From Thioalkalivibrio sp. K90mix (lineage in GTDB: Bacteria; Pseudomonadota; Gammaproteobacteria; Ectothiorhodospirales; Ectothiorhodospiraceae), in the NCBI RefSeq assembly GCF_000025545.1, contig NC_013889.1:1791501-1855500 (forward strand): a DNA stretch of 64,000 nt, read 5' to 3'. The notes beneath the pieces were generated by a model. The model saw only the letters and a program-made list of their open reading frames with translations, did no database searches and was not told the origin of the DNA. The position numbers and the translations under genes are program-made. Position 1 is the stretch's first letter; the number at the start of each line of letters is the position of its first letter. Positions 33,261-42,318 of the stretch are shown piece after piece.

Positions 33261-33311
33261 GGCAAGACGGTATCTACACACCGATAGCCGCCCGGCATTA
33301 CCCGTAGGCCC

Positions 33312-33397
33312 GCAGGATGCAATGAGCGCAGCGAATTGCATCAATGCCGCGTCGCTGCCTGCGACCGGTGCGTTTCGCGCGGCTCAACGCACCCTAC
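33312..33397. repeat. REP-I inverted pair between IS110 copy 2 and leuA
   Basis: GCAGGATGCAATGAGCGCAG left arm and GGTGCGTTTCGCGCGGCTCA then ACGCACCCTAC right arm. It lies downstream of the leuA stop. Confidence 0.82.
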
Positions 33398-33426
33398 GCG
33401 CCTTCGAGCGCGCAGGGGCCGCTGAA

Positions 33427-35121
33427 TCAGGCGTTGGCGGCGACCTGCTCGGTGGCGGCGGGTTGGCCCAGGCGGCGGCCGGTGGCGTTGAGCACGGCCT
33501 GCAGCGTGGCGGCGGTCGTGTCCTCGCCCAGGGCGACGCCGACGGAACGCTCGCCGTCGACCTGTACGTCCACCGCGGCCATGGCGCGCGCCTCGGTGCC
33601 CGACTCCATCGCGTGCTCGTCAAAGTGGCTCACCTTGACCTCGACTCCCCGGTCGGCCTTCATCGCGGCGGTCAGGGCCTCGACCGCGCCGTGGCCCTCG
33701 CCCTTCAGGCGCGACTCGCGCCCGGGTGGGCCCATGGTCGCGTCCAGCCGCACCACCGGGCCTTCCTTCTCGATCTCGTAGCGCACCAGATCCCAGCCGG
33801 CGACCGGCGTCAGGTAATGCTGCTCGAACAGCTCGTGGATACGCTTCGAGGAGACCTCGATCTGCGAGGTCTCGGCATCCTTCTGCACGATGCGGGCGAA
33901 CTCGATCGCCAGCCAGCGCGGCAGTTCGATGCCGTAGTCGCGCTCCAGGACATGCGCCACGCCGCCCTTGCCGGACTGGCTGTTGATGCGCACGACCTCC
34001 TCGTAGCGCCGGCCCAGATCGCTCGGGTCGATCGGCAGGTAGGGCACGTTCCAGTGGCCGCCCTTCTCCTTGTAGTGCGCCAGGCCCTTGCGGATCGCAT
34101 CCTGATGGCTGCCGGAGAACGCGGTGTACACCAGCTCGCCCGCCCACGGGTGACGCGGGTGGATCGGCATATCAGTGCACTCCTTGTACACGTCCATCAG
34201 CCGTTCCATGTCGGACAGGTCGATGGTCGGGTCAATCCCCTGCGAATACAGGTTCATCCCGACGGTGACCAGGTCCATGTTGCCGGTGCGCTCGCCGTTG
34301 CCGAACAGCGTGCCCTCCAGGCGGTCGGCCCCGGCCAGCAGGCCCAGCTCGGCCGCGGCCACGCCGGTACCGCGGTCATTGTGCGTATGCAGCGACACGC
34401 AGAAGTGCTCGCGATACTGCACGTGGTCGCAGAACCACTCGACCTGGTCGGCAAAGACGTTGGGCGTGGCCGACTCGACCGTGGCCGGCAGGTTGATCAC
34501 GACCTTCTGGCCCTGGTCCGGGCGCCAGATCGCGTTCACCGCATCCACGACCTCGACCGCGTAGTCCAGCTCGGTGGTAGAGAAGCTCTCCGGCGAATAC
34601 TGGAAGATCCAGTCGGTCTGCGGGTACCTCGCCGCGTAGTCGCGCACCCAGCGCGCGCCGTTCTCGGCGATGCCACGGATGCCGGCACGGTCCATGCGGA
34701 AGACCTGCTCGCGCTGCGCCGGGTTGGTGGAGTTGTACACGTGCACCACCGCGCGCGGCGCGCCCTCCAGCGCGGCGAAGGTCTTCTGGATCAGATCCTC
34801 GCGCGCCTGCGTCAGCACCTGCACGTACACGCCCTCGGGGATCCGGTCCTCCTCGATCAGACGGCGGGTGAAGTCGTAGTCGATCTGCGAGGCGGAGGGG
34901 AAGCCGATCTCGATCTCGGTCAGACCGATATCCACCAGCACCTCGAAGAAGCGCATCTTCTGCTCGACGCTCATCGGGTGCACCAGCGCCTGGTTGCCGT
35001 CGCGCAGGTCCACCGCGCAGAAACGCGGCGCAACCGTGGTGCGCTGCGCCGGCCAGCGGCGGTCCGCCTTGTCGATCGGCGGGAACGGGGCGTACTTGGT
35101 GTGATCGAAGGCCATCTTCAT
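33427..35121 (-). CDS. leuA: 2-isopropylmalate synthase (type 2)
   Basis: 564 residues from the ATG at 35121 (AGGAG just upstream; a second ATG at 35115 is equally possible). It condenses acetyl-CoA with 2-oxoisovalerate, the first step of leucine synthesis. DRE-TIM barrel motifs: CAVDLRDGNQALVHPM, SLHTHNDRGTGVAAAELGLL and GTLFGNGERTGN; C-terminal LeuA allosteric domain from about 440. The C-terminal 95 codons exist again as a fragment at 25292. A divergent Lrp-type regulator lies upstream. Confidence 0.95.
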   Translation of the reverse strand: MKMAFDHTKYAPFPPIDKADRRWPAQRTTVAPRFCAVDLRDGNQALVHPMSVEQKMRFFEVLVDIGLTEIEIGFPSASQIDYDFTRRLIEEDRIPEGVYVQVLTQAREDLIQKTFAALEGAPRAVVHVYNSTNPAQREQVFRMDRAGIRGIAENGARWVRDYAARYPQTDWIFQYSPESFSTTELDYAVEVVDAVNAIWRPDQGQKVVINLPATVESATPNVFADQVEWFCDHVQYREHFCVSLHTHNDRGTGVAAAELGLLAGADRLEGTLFGNGERTGNMDLVTVGMNLYSQGIDPTIDLSDMERLMDVYKECTDMPIHPRHPWAGELVYTAFSGSHQDAIRKGLAHYKEKGGHWNVPYLPIDPSDLGRRYEEVVRINSQSGKGGVAHVLERDYGIELPRWLAIEFARIVQKDAETSQIEVSSKRIHELFEQHYLTPVAGWDLVRYEIEKEGPVVRLDATMGPPGRESRLKGEGHGAVEALTAAMKADRGVEVKVSHFDEHAMESGTEARAMAAVDVQVDGERSVGVALGEDTTAATLQAVLNATGRRLGQPAATEQVAANA

Positions 35122-35277
35122 TCTCTCCTGGGGCCGCGGCATTCCGTCGCGGCGATTGGTCCACTTGCACATTATCCTAACGAATTTGCGCGGACAGAAC
35201 CTTGCTTTTTTCGCATATAGCGGGAGGTAAGAGGCTTTTTATTGCTTTAAATGACCTATCTGGCGCAATATTCCACC

Positions 35278-35769
35278 ATGGAACCGCAACCGCACAAGCT
35301 CGACCGCTTTGACCGTCACATCCTGGAGATCCTGCAGGAGGACGCCAGCCTGTCGAACCAGGCCCTCGCCGAGCGCGTGGGGCTGAGCCCCTCGCCCTGC
35401 CTGCGGCGCGTTCGGGCACTCGAGCAGGCCGGGATCCTGATCCGGCGCGTGGCCCTGCTCGACCGGCGCGCCCTGGGGCTGGAACTGACCGCGCTGATCC
35501 ACATCGGCATGGACCGCCACACCCCGGAGCGCTTCGCACGCTTCGAGGAGGCGATCGCCAGCTACCCCGAGGTGCAGCACCTGTATCTGATCACCGGGCA
35601 ATCGGCGGACTACATGCTGCAGGTCGTCGTGCCGGACATGGATGCCTATCAGGACTTCCTGCTGCGGCGGGTGACCCGGCTGGAGGGGGTGGATTCGGTG
35701 CACTCGAGCTTCGTCCTGCGCCGGGTGGTGGACCGCACCTCGCTGCCGCTGGACTACATCCGCGACTGA
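35278..35769 (+). CDS. Lrp/AsnC-family transcriptional regulator
   Basis: 163 residues from the ATG at 35278 (an upstream ATG at 35251 would add nine). Helix-turn-helix DRHILEILQEDASLSNQALAERVGLS in outline, then SPCLRRVRALEQAGIL, followed by the RAM ligand domain (TGQSADYMLQVVVPDMDAY). These proteins sense amino acids. The 156 bp shared with divergent leuA is the expected control region, so leucine-related regulation is a reasonable inference. Confidence 0.92.
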   Translation: MEPQPHKLDRFDRHILEILQEDASLSNQALAERVGLSPSPCLRRVRALEQAGILIRRVALLDRRALGLELTALIHIGMDRHTPERFARFEEAIASYPEVQHLYLITGQSADYMLQVVVPDMDAYQDFLLRRVTRLEGVDSVHSSFVLRRVVDRTSLPLDYIRD

Positions 35770-35821
35770 CGGCGGGCCGCGAACCTCCCTCCGAAACGGC
35801 TCCGATGGCTCAGCGCTTCCC

Positions 35822-36643
35822 TCAGCGCCCGCCGAACTGGGGCAGCAGACGCGCGGGCAGCAGGTGAATGAGGATGAAGCCCAGCATCGCAGCGACGACG
35901 ATCGTCGGCCCGGTCGGGGTGTCGTACTGGAACGAACCCCAGACGCCGACGAGCACCGCCAGCATGCCGATCACACCGGCCAGGAACGCCATTTGCTCCG
36001 GCGTCGACGCGAAGCGCCGGGCACTCGCGGCCGGAATGATCATCAACGCCGTAATCAGCAAGACGCCGACCACCTGCATCGCGGCCGCGATCACCAGCGC
36101 GATCAGCAGCATCAGCCCCAGGCGCACGGCCAGCACCGGCACACCCTCGACCCGCGCCAGTTCCTCGTGCACCGTCAGCGCCAGCAGCGGTCGCCAGAGC
36201 AGCACCAGCAGCAACAGCGCAATGCCGCCGCCTATGGCAATCGCCAGCAGGTCATTCGTCCCCACCGCGAGGATGTCGCCGAACAGATAGGCCATCAGAT
36301 CCACCCGCAGGCCCTCGATAAAGGTGACCGCCACAATCCCCAGCGACAGCGCGCTGTGCGCCAGGATCCCCAACAAGGTATCGGAAGCCAGCTCCTGACG
36401 GCGCTGCAGGATCACCAGCAGCACGGCGATCGCGACACAGACGATGGTCACCATCAGGTTGAGATTCGTCCCCAGCAGGAACCCGAGCGCCACCCCCAGC
36501 AGGGCGGAATGCGAGATCGTGTCGCCGAAATAGGCCATACGCCGCCAGACTACGAAGGCACCCAGCGGACCGGCCACGGCCGCCACCATCAGCCCTGCCA
36601 GCACCGCGCGGAACAGGAAGTCATCCAGCCAGGCTTCGATCAT
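35822..36643 (-). CDS. znuB: zinc ABC transporter permease ZnuB
   Basis: 273 residues, ABC-3 family, about eight membrane helices. VVWRRMAYFGDTISHSALLG near the N terminus and LMIIPAASARRFASTPEQMA near the C terminus are typical of ZnuB. Its start overlaps the znuC stop by 4 bp, so it is translationally coupled. Confidence 0.94.
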   Translation of the reverse strand: MIEAWLDDFLFRAVLAGLMVAAVAGPLGAFVVWRRMAYFGDTISHSALLGVALGFLLGTNLNLMVTIVCVAIAVLLVILQRRQELASDTLLGILAHSALSLGIVAVTFIEGLRVDLMAYLFGDILAVGTNDLLAIAIGGGIALLLLVLLWRPLLALTVHEELARVEGVPVLAVRLGLMLLIALVIAAAMQVVGVLLITALMIIPAASARRFASTPEQMAFLAGVIGMLAVLVGVWGSFQYDTPTGPTIVVAAMLGFILIHLLPARLLPQFGGR

Positions 36644-37470
36644 CGTTTCGGCGTTCCCTGTCCGTGATGGTGGGCGTGGCCACAGCCGTGCGACCCGCCC
36701 GTTCCGTTGTCGTCCAGATCATGCACCTCGCCGTGCAGGTCGTGGACATGGTTGTGGTCATGTTTGTAGATACCGATGCCCTGCACATCGGCGGTGGGGA
36801 ACAGGCGCTGGTACTCCGGGTGGCGCGAGACCTCCTCCGGCCGGCCGGTGCAGCAGACATGCTGGTTCAGGCAGATCACGGCATCCGCCCCCGCCATGAC
36901 CAGATGCAGGTCATGCGAGACCATCAGCACCCCGCAGCCCGTCTCGCGCCGAATGTCATCGATCAGGCGAAAGACCTCGCCCTGCCCGACGATATCCACG
37001 CCCTGCGCCGGCTCGTCCAGCACCAGCAGATTGGGCCGGTTGAGCAGCGCCCGCGCCAGCAGCACTCGCTGCATCTCGCCCCCGGACAGGGATTGCACCG
37101 GCTTGTCCAGCAGGTGCGGGACACCCACCCTTTCCAGGTGCGCCAGCAGCTCGGCCCTCGGCGCGCGCTGGCGCAGCGTCAGAAACCGCCGCACCGACAA
37201 CGGCAGCACCGGTTCGATCTGCAGGCGCTGCGGCATGTAGCCGATGCGCAGCCCGCGCCGGCGCTTCACCTGCCCCCGCGTCGGCTGCCACAAGCCCAGC
37301 AACACCCGCAACAATGAAGTCTTGCCCGCGCCGTTGGGGCCGATCACCACCGCGACCTCGGCCGGCGGGATCTGCACCGAGACCCGGTCGAGAATCAGCT
37401 TGCCCCCCCGCTCCAGGGAGATATCACGGGCGTCCAGCAGCGGGCTGTGGTCCGATTCCGGTGCGGACAT
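36640..37470 (-). CDS. znuC: zinc ABC transporter ATPase ZnuC
   Basis: About 276 residues. Walker A GPNGAGKTS, signature LSGGEMQRVLLARAL, Walker B LLVLDEPAQGVD, and a His-rich C terminus (HDHNHVHDLHGEVHD, HAHHHG) that may bind zinc. The ATG at 37470 is preferred over one at 37494, because the latter directly abuts the Zur-like box and would have no ribosome site. A GCGGGACACCCACC string in the gene resembles the island hairpin motif but encodes ordinary ZnuC residues (RVGVPHLL). Confidence 0.94.
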   Translation of the reverse strand: MSAPESDHSPLLDARDISLERGGKLILDRVSVQIPPAEVAVVIGPNGAGKTSLLRVLLGLWQPTRGQVKRRRGLRIGYMPQRLQIEPVLPLSVRRFLTLRQRAPRAELLAHLERVGVPHLLDKPVQSLSGGEMQRVLLARALLNRPNLLVLDEPAQGVDIVGQGEVFRLIDDIRRETGCGVLMVSHDLHLVMAGADAVICLNQHVCCTGRPEEVSRHPEYQRLFPTADVQGIGIYKHDHNHVHDLHGEVHDLDDNGTGGSHGCGHAHHHGQGTPKR

Positions 37471-37497
37471 GGTGGCAGGGCTTCCCTTGTTCATGTT

Positions 37498-37510
37498 GAT
37501 ATACTATAAC
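37498..37510. promoter_or_regulatory. Zur-like operator between znuCB and znuA
   Basis: Minus-strand reading GTTATAGTATATC matches the gammaproteobacterial Zur consensus GTTATAnTATAAC at all but one defined position. It lies between the divergent znuC and znuA genes and overlaps an AT-rich likely -10 region, so zinc-dependent repression of both directions is expected. Confidence 0.7.
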
Positions 37511-37548
37511 GTTCTCTAATTCCGATCCGACACCCTGGAGACCCTGCC

Positions 37549-38658
37549 ATGCACTCGCGCCCGCGCCACCCCTTCGGGATTTCGCTGACGGTCAGCCTGC
37601 TGGCCATCCTGGGCCTCCTGCTCCCGGGCATGGCCGCCGCGGACAAGCCGCGCATCGTCGCGACCATTCTACCGATTCACAGCATCGTCGCCGCCCTGGG
37701 CGAGGACGCCTTCGACGTGGAACTGCTGGTCCCCGCCACGGCTTCGCCGCACGGATATTCCATGCGGCCATCCGAGGCGCGCCGTCTGCAGAACGCGGAC
37801 ATGGTGGTCTGGGTCGGCCCGGACCTCGAGACCTTTCTGGAGCGCCCGCTCCGCCGTGCCGGCGACCGCGAGATTATCAGCCTGATGGACGACCTCGACC
37901 TGGACTTGAAGCCCACGCGCGAAGGGGGCGTCTGGGAGCATCACCACGACCACGGGGACGATGATCACGGCCACGGCGACCATGACCACGATCACAACGG
38001 CCATGGCCACAGCCACGACGACGGGCACTCCGACGACAATCACAGCCACAACGGCCATGGCCACAACGGCCATGACCACAACCATGATCACGGCCACCAC
38101 GACGAGGCCCATGGACACGACCATGATCACCATCACGGCGACTACGATGCCCACATCTGGCTCTCGCCAGCGGTGGTGCGCGCGATCACCGAGCAGCTCG
38201 CCGACAAGCTGATGCAATGGGATCCGGAACGCGCCGAAATCGTGGAGGCCAACCGTGACGCCCTGCTCGAACGGATCAACGATCTGGACGGACGCCTGGC
38301 GGAACAGCTCGAGCCGGTACGGGACCAGGCCTTTATCGTGTTCCACGACGCCTACCAGTACTTCGAGCAGCACTACGGTCTGAACTCCGCCGGCTCGATC
38401 AGCATCGATCCCTCGCGCAGCCCGGGGCCGCGGCGCATCAGCGAACTGCGCGAGCGTGTCGCCGACGGCGACGTGGTCTGCCTGTTCACCGAGCCGCAAT
38501 TCCGTCCGGCCCTGGCCGAGACCGTGGCCGAGGGAACCGATACACGGCTCGGCGTGCTGGATCCTGTCGGTGCCGAACTGGAGCCCGGGCCGGATGCCTG
38601 GTTCGAGTTGATGCAGAACATGGCGGACGGCTTTGCCGGCTGCCTGGGTAAGGAATAG
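37549..38658 (+). CDS. znuA: zinc ABC transporter substrate-binding protein ZnuA
   Basis: 369 residues. Signal peptide to about AADKPR (residue 33). Zinc-ligand histidines are expected in LPIHSIVAAL, DYDAHIWLSP and VFHDAYQYFEQHYG. Between about residues 125 and 200 lies an unusually long His/Asp/Gly/Asn-rich loop (repeats of HGHN, DHDH, GHDH) typical of the ZnuA charged loop but extended. Periplasmic, divergent from znuCB with a shared Zur-like box. Confidence 0.94.
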   Translation: MHSRPRHPFGISLTVSLLAILGLLLPGMAAADKPRIVATILPIHSIVAALGEDAFDVELLVPATASPHGYSMRPSEARRLQNADMVVWVGPDLETFLERPLRRAGDREIISLMDDLDLDLKPTREGGVWEHHHDHGDDDHGHGDHDHDHNGHGHSHDDGHSDDNHSHNGHGHNGHDHNHDHGHHDEAHGHDHDHHHGDYDAHIWLSPAVVRAITEQLADKLMQWDPERAEIVEANRDALLERINDLDGRLAEQLEPVRDQAFIVFHDAYQYFEQHYGLNSAGSISIDPSRSPGPRRISELRERVADGDVVCLFTEPQFRPALAETVAEGTDTRLGVLDPVGAELEPGPDAWFELMQNMADGFAGCLGKE

Positions 38659-38678
38659 CCCGCGGGACAAGCCAAGGC

Positions 38679-38709
38679 GGTGCGTTTCGCTGCGCTCAAC
38701 GCACCCTAC
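38679..38709 (-). repeat. single REP-I half
   Basis: GGTGCGTTTCGCTGCGCTCA then ACGCACCCTAC, in the convergent gap between znuA and the diguanylate cyclase. No inverted partner was seen next to it. Confidence 0.75.
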
Positions 38710-38731
38710 GCGGTTGTTTAAACGCCGGGGC

Positions 38732-41700
38732 TCATCCAATCGCTTCGGCCGAGGCGGCCACGGCTACACGGTTGCGGCCCTCGCCCTTGGCGCGATAAAG
38801 CGCCTCGTCGACCCGACGCAACAACCCTGTACGTGGCTCGCCCGCGCAGAAGGCCGCCACACCGAGGCTGATCGTTACCCGGCCGGCCTCCGGGAAATCA
38901 TGCCCCTCCACCCGCGCCCGCATGGTCTCCGCGACCCGCGCGGCATCCGCCTCTTGGGTACCCGGCAGCAGGACCATGAACTCCTCGCCGCCCCAGCGCC
39001 CGAGAACGTCGGCATCGCGCAGACGTTCCGCGATCACGCGGGTCACCTCCTGCAGCACGACATCCCCCGCCGCATGGCCAAAGGTGTCGTTGACCCGCTT
39101 GAAGTGATCGAGATCGAACATCACCAGGGCAAAAGGCGCCCCGTAGCGGTCGGCACGCGCCAACTCGCGATTGAGCAGCGTTTCGAAGTAGTGGCGGTTG
39201 GCCACACCGGTCAGGCGATCGTAATAGGCCTGACGCTTCAGCTCCGCATTGGCGCGCTGTAGCTCCAGCTCCACCTGCTTGAGGTCGGTGATATCCACCG
39301 CGGTTCCCGCCACTCGGCTCACTCGCCCGTCCTCGTCCGGCACCTGGTAACGATGCACGTGTAGCCAGCGTTCAGCACCATCCGGTCGGCGCAAGCGGAA
39401 GGTATCCTCGACATGAGCCCCCTTCATGGGGTCGTTCAGGAACTGACGCTCCACGCGCTCGCGGTCTTCCGGGTGCACGGCCTCCAGCATCGAACGCGGA
39501 TCGCGATAGAGGCGGTCACGGCTTTGCCCCCAGATCCGCTCGAAGGCCGGATTCACGTACAGGATCCCTGTCTTCGTCCTGTAGCCAGAACACCTCGTTC
39601 ACGCTGCCCGCCAGCTGGCGGAAGCGCGCCTCGCTCTCGCGCAGGGCCTCTTCTACTGCCTTGCGCTGCGAGAGGTCGCGCAGGATGGTCGACACCTGCC
39701 GGATCTCGCCCTGGTCGTCGCGGCGAACAATAATCACCTGTGAAGCCGGGATCTCCCTGCCCTGTCCGTCCAGTATCGCCGTCTCGCCTTCCCAGACCCC
39801 GTCGCGCATCGCAATCGGAGCGGCCTCGTTCACGATGCGCTCGGCCGCCCAAGGTGGATGGAACCGCTGGACGGCACTCTCGACCGAGCGGGTTTCGGGC
39901 GGCAGCCCCCAGGTATTCCAGCCGTTCTCGGGGGTCCACGGTTCGCCCGTCATGGGCGGCAGACCAAACAGGCGGCGACCGGCGGCGTTCAGGAACTGCA
40001 TGTCGCCAGCGGGCCCATGCATGGCGACCACGTCGGGCGTATGTTCCAGGATCCCGACCAGACGGCGCTGGTTTTCCTCCAGGGCGCGCCGCTCGGTCAC
40101 GTCCTGCACAGTTCCCATCAGACGACGTGGCTTGCCGTTGTCATCGCCCTCGACCGTACCGCGCGCATGGACCACTCGTTCCTGCCCATCGGGGCGCAGG
40201 ATCCGAAAATGAATATCGTAATCGCCGCTCTCCAGTGCTGCCCCTACTGTCTTTGCCACATCGCGCCGGTCCTCGGGATGCACGGCATGCAGAAACCCCG
40301 CGTAGTTGGCTTCCTGCTCACCCCGCCTGAGGCCGAAGATGCGATAGACCTCGTCCGACCAGCGGGTGCGGTCCTCGTGGATCTCCCAGACCCAGCTGCC
40401 CACGTGCGCGATGCGCTGCGCAGCGGCCAGTTCCCGGCCCCGCTCGCGCAGGGCATCTTCCATCGCCACCTGCTCGGTAATGTCGATCATCACACCGTGC
40501 CAGACGATGCCTCCATCGGCACGTGCCTCGGGCGTCGCACGACCCTCGACCCAGATCGTTCCGCGCAGCGGGTGGCGAACGCGGAAGCGAACCCGCCAGG
40601 GTTCCATGGACCGCGCCGATTCCTCGATGCTGGCCTGGATGCGAGGCCGGTCATCCGCGTGTACCGTTGCAAAGGCCGCGTCCGCGCTGTCCTGAACCAG
40701 CCCCGGGCTGAGCCCGAACACGCGCCGTATCCCATCACTGACGAACGGAAACGCGTGCCGCCCATCCGGATACAGGTGGTACTGGTAGATCGCCCCGGGC
40801 AGATGGGCGGTGGCCTTGGTCAGTTGAACCTCCCTTTCCGTCCGTGCGGTCTGGTCCTGGAACGACACCACCACACCATCGACCCGACCGGCCGCATCAA
40901 ACGTCGGCGCCGCAAAGACGCTCACCGGAAAATGGGAGCCATCGGTCCGCACAAAATAGTCGTCCCAGGGTTCATCCGACTGGCCAGCCTCCAGGACCCG
41001 CAGGATCGGGCAGGCTTCTTTGGGATAGGGCTCCCCGCCCACCAACGAGTGATGGTTGGTTGAATGGGCGTCGCGCCCGAGTGCCTCGGCTTCGCTTTTG
41101 AAACCCAACAGACGGCAGGCCGCCGGGTTGAGAAAGGTGTAGCGGCCGTAACGGTCCAGTCCGAAGACACCTTCCGCCAGACTCGCCAGAAGGTGGTTCT
41201 GAAAAGCCTCGGCCGCGCGCACCTCGGTGACGTCCTCGATCACGCCATCGAACACGGGCTCGCCGTCCTCGTCATGGCTGCGATACGCGGTCACGCGCGC
41301 CCGAAAGGCCCGACCACGCAGTGTCTGCAGGTCCAGTTCGCGCCCGACCACGCGACCGTGCATCTCCAGATCGCGGCTGAATGCCTCGCGCGCGCCCGGA
41401 TCGCGATACAGGTCTTGCACCGGGGTTGCGCGCAGCTGTGCCTCGGACTCGGCCTCAAACAGCGCCACCATCGCCGGATTGAGCCAGACAAGGCGGCCTT
41501 CCGGCCCGGGCGTGTTGCGGTAGACGCCCACCGGAAGACGCCGGAACACGCCCCCGTAGAACTCCAGCTCGCGCTCGTAGCGCCGGGCCTCGGAGACATC
41601 GTGAACAATCGAATACAGGTAGGTGGTTCCGTCCAGCACCACCGGGCCGGAGTACACCTCGACCTCGCGGATCTCGCCCCCCTGGATGCGATGGCGGAAC

Positions 41701-42278
41701 CGGAAATACCGGCGTTCCTCGCTCCTGGCACGCTGCATCTCGACCCGCACGTCTTCCGCCGACAGCGTGTTGATGTCGTGGATATACATGCCCTTGAGGG
41801 TGTCGGCCGAATAGCCGTAGAAGCTCACCGCGGCGGGGTTGGCATCGACAATCCGGCCATCCGCCGGGTTGATCAGCAGCTTCGGTGCGGTATTGGCGGT
41901 AAACGTCTGCTCGTAGACCTGGGCTGCAGAATCGCCTCCGGGCCTGCGCTGAACGGTCACGACGCGCCCATCGTCATCCGGCACCAGCGTCAACGTACAG
42001 GAGAGCGAGGCCCCTTCCGGTGCAGCCGGCGCGAGCATGTCCACGCTCAGGGTCACCTCGGATGTGGCCGAACGCTGCAACGCGTCCGCCAGCGATGGCC
42101 GCTGTTCGGGCGCGATGCAGTCCACCAGTGCACTGCCCTGCAGATCAGCCGGCGAGCACTCGAGCCACTCAGCCAGGCGGGCATTGACCGTGCAGATGGC
42201 ACCGGCCGCGTCGAGGCGGGCCAGGCCTACTGCAATGTGCTCGCATTGAATGGGGTCGGCGCCTTCCGTGCTCGCCAT
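38732..42278 (-). pseudogene. multi-PAS diguanylate cyclase with single-base frameshift
   Basis: About 1180 codons in two frames: 42278 to 39516 holds roughly seven and a half PAS domains; 39556 to 38732 holds the rest of the last PAS and a GGDEF domain (GRWGGEEFMVLLPG, with I-site RDAD five residues before). The break is at a CCC run (39566-39568): with one base fewer the reading becomes EDRILYVNPAFERIW, the normal PAS core. Either a recent null mutation or a sequencing error. No membrane segment is seen, so it would be a cytoplasmic sensor making cyclic di-GMP. Confidence 0.85.
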
Positions 42279-42318
42279 TCAGCTCACTCTGCCCGGAGCC
42301 CGGGGTCCAATGAAGTAG

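Larger units (their letters stand above)
32079..33273 (+). mobile_element. IS110-family insertion sequence, copy 2
   Basis: 1195 bp starting TGTGTCTTGCGG and ending GACGGTAT, between CT at 32077-32078 and CT at 33274-33275. It entered the REP-II half downstream of NavBac copy 2; the equivalent REP beside NavBac copy 1 is empty. Near identity to copy 1 indicates recent activity. Confidence 0.92.

Noticed and set aside
20428-33300. Integron with attC sites
   Set aside because: No tyrosine integrase, no attC-like imperfect palindromes with GTTRRRY cores, and modules include large chromosomal pieces such as NavBac and leuA.
37118-37136. Copy of the hairpin motif inside znuC (GCGGGACACCCACCCTTT)
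   Set aside because: It lies in a conserved ZnuC segment and encodes ordinary residues (RVGVPHLL); the match is best explained by chance.
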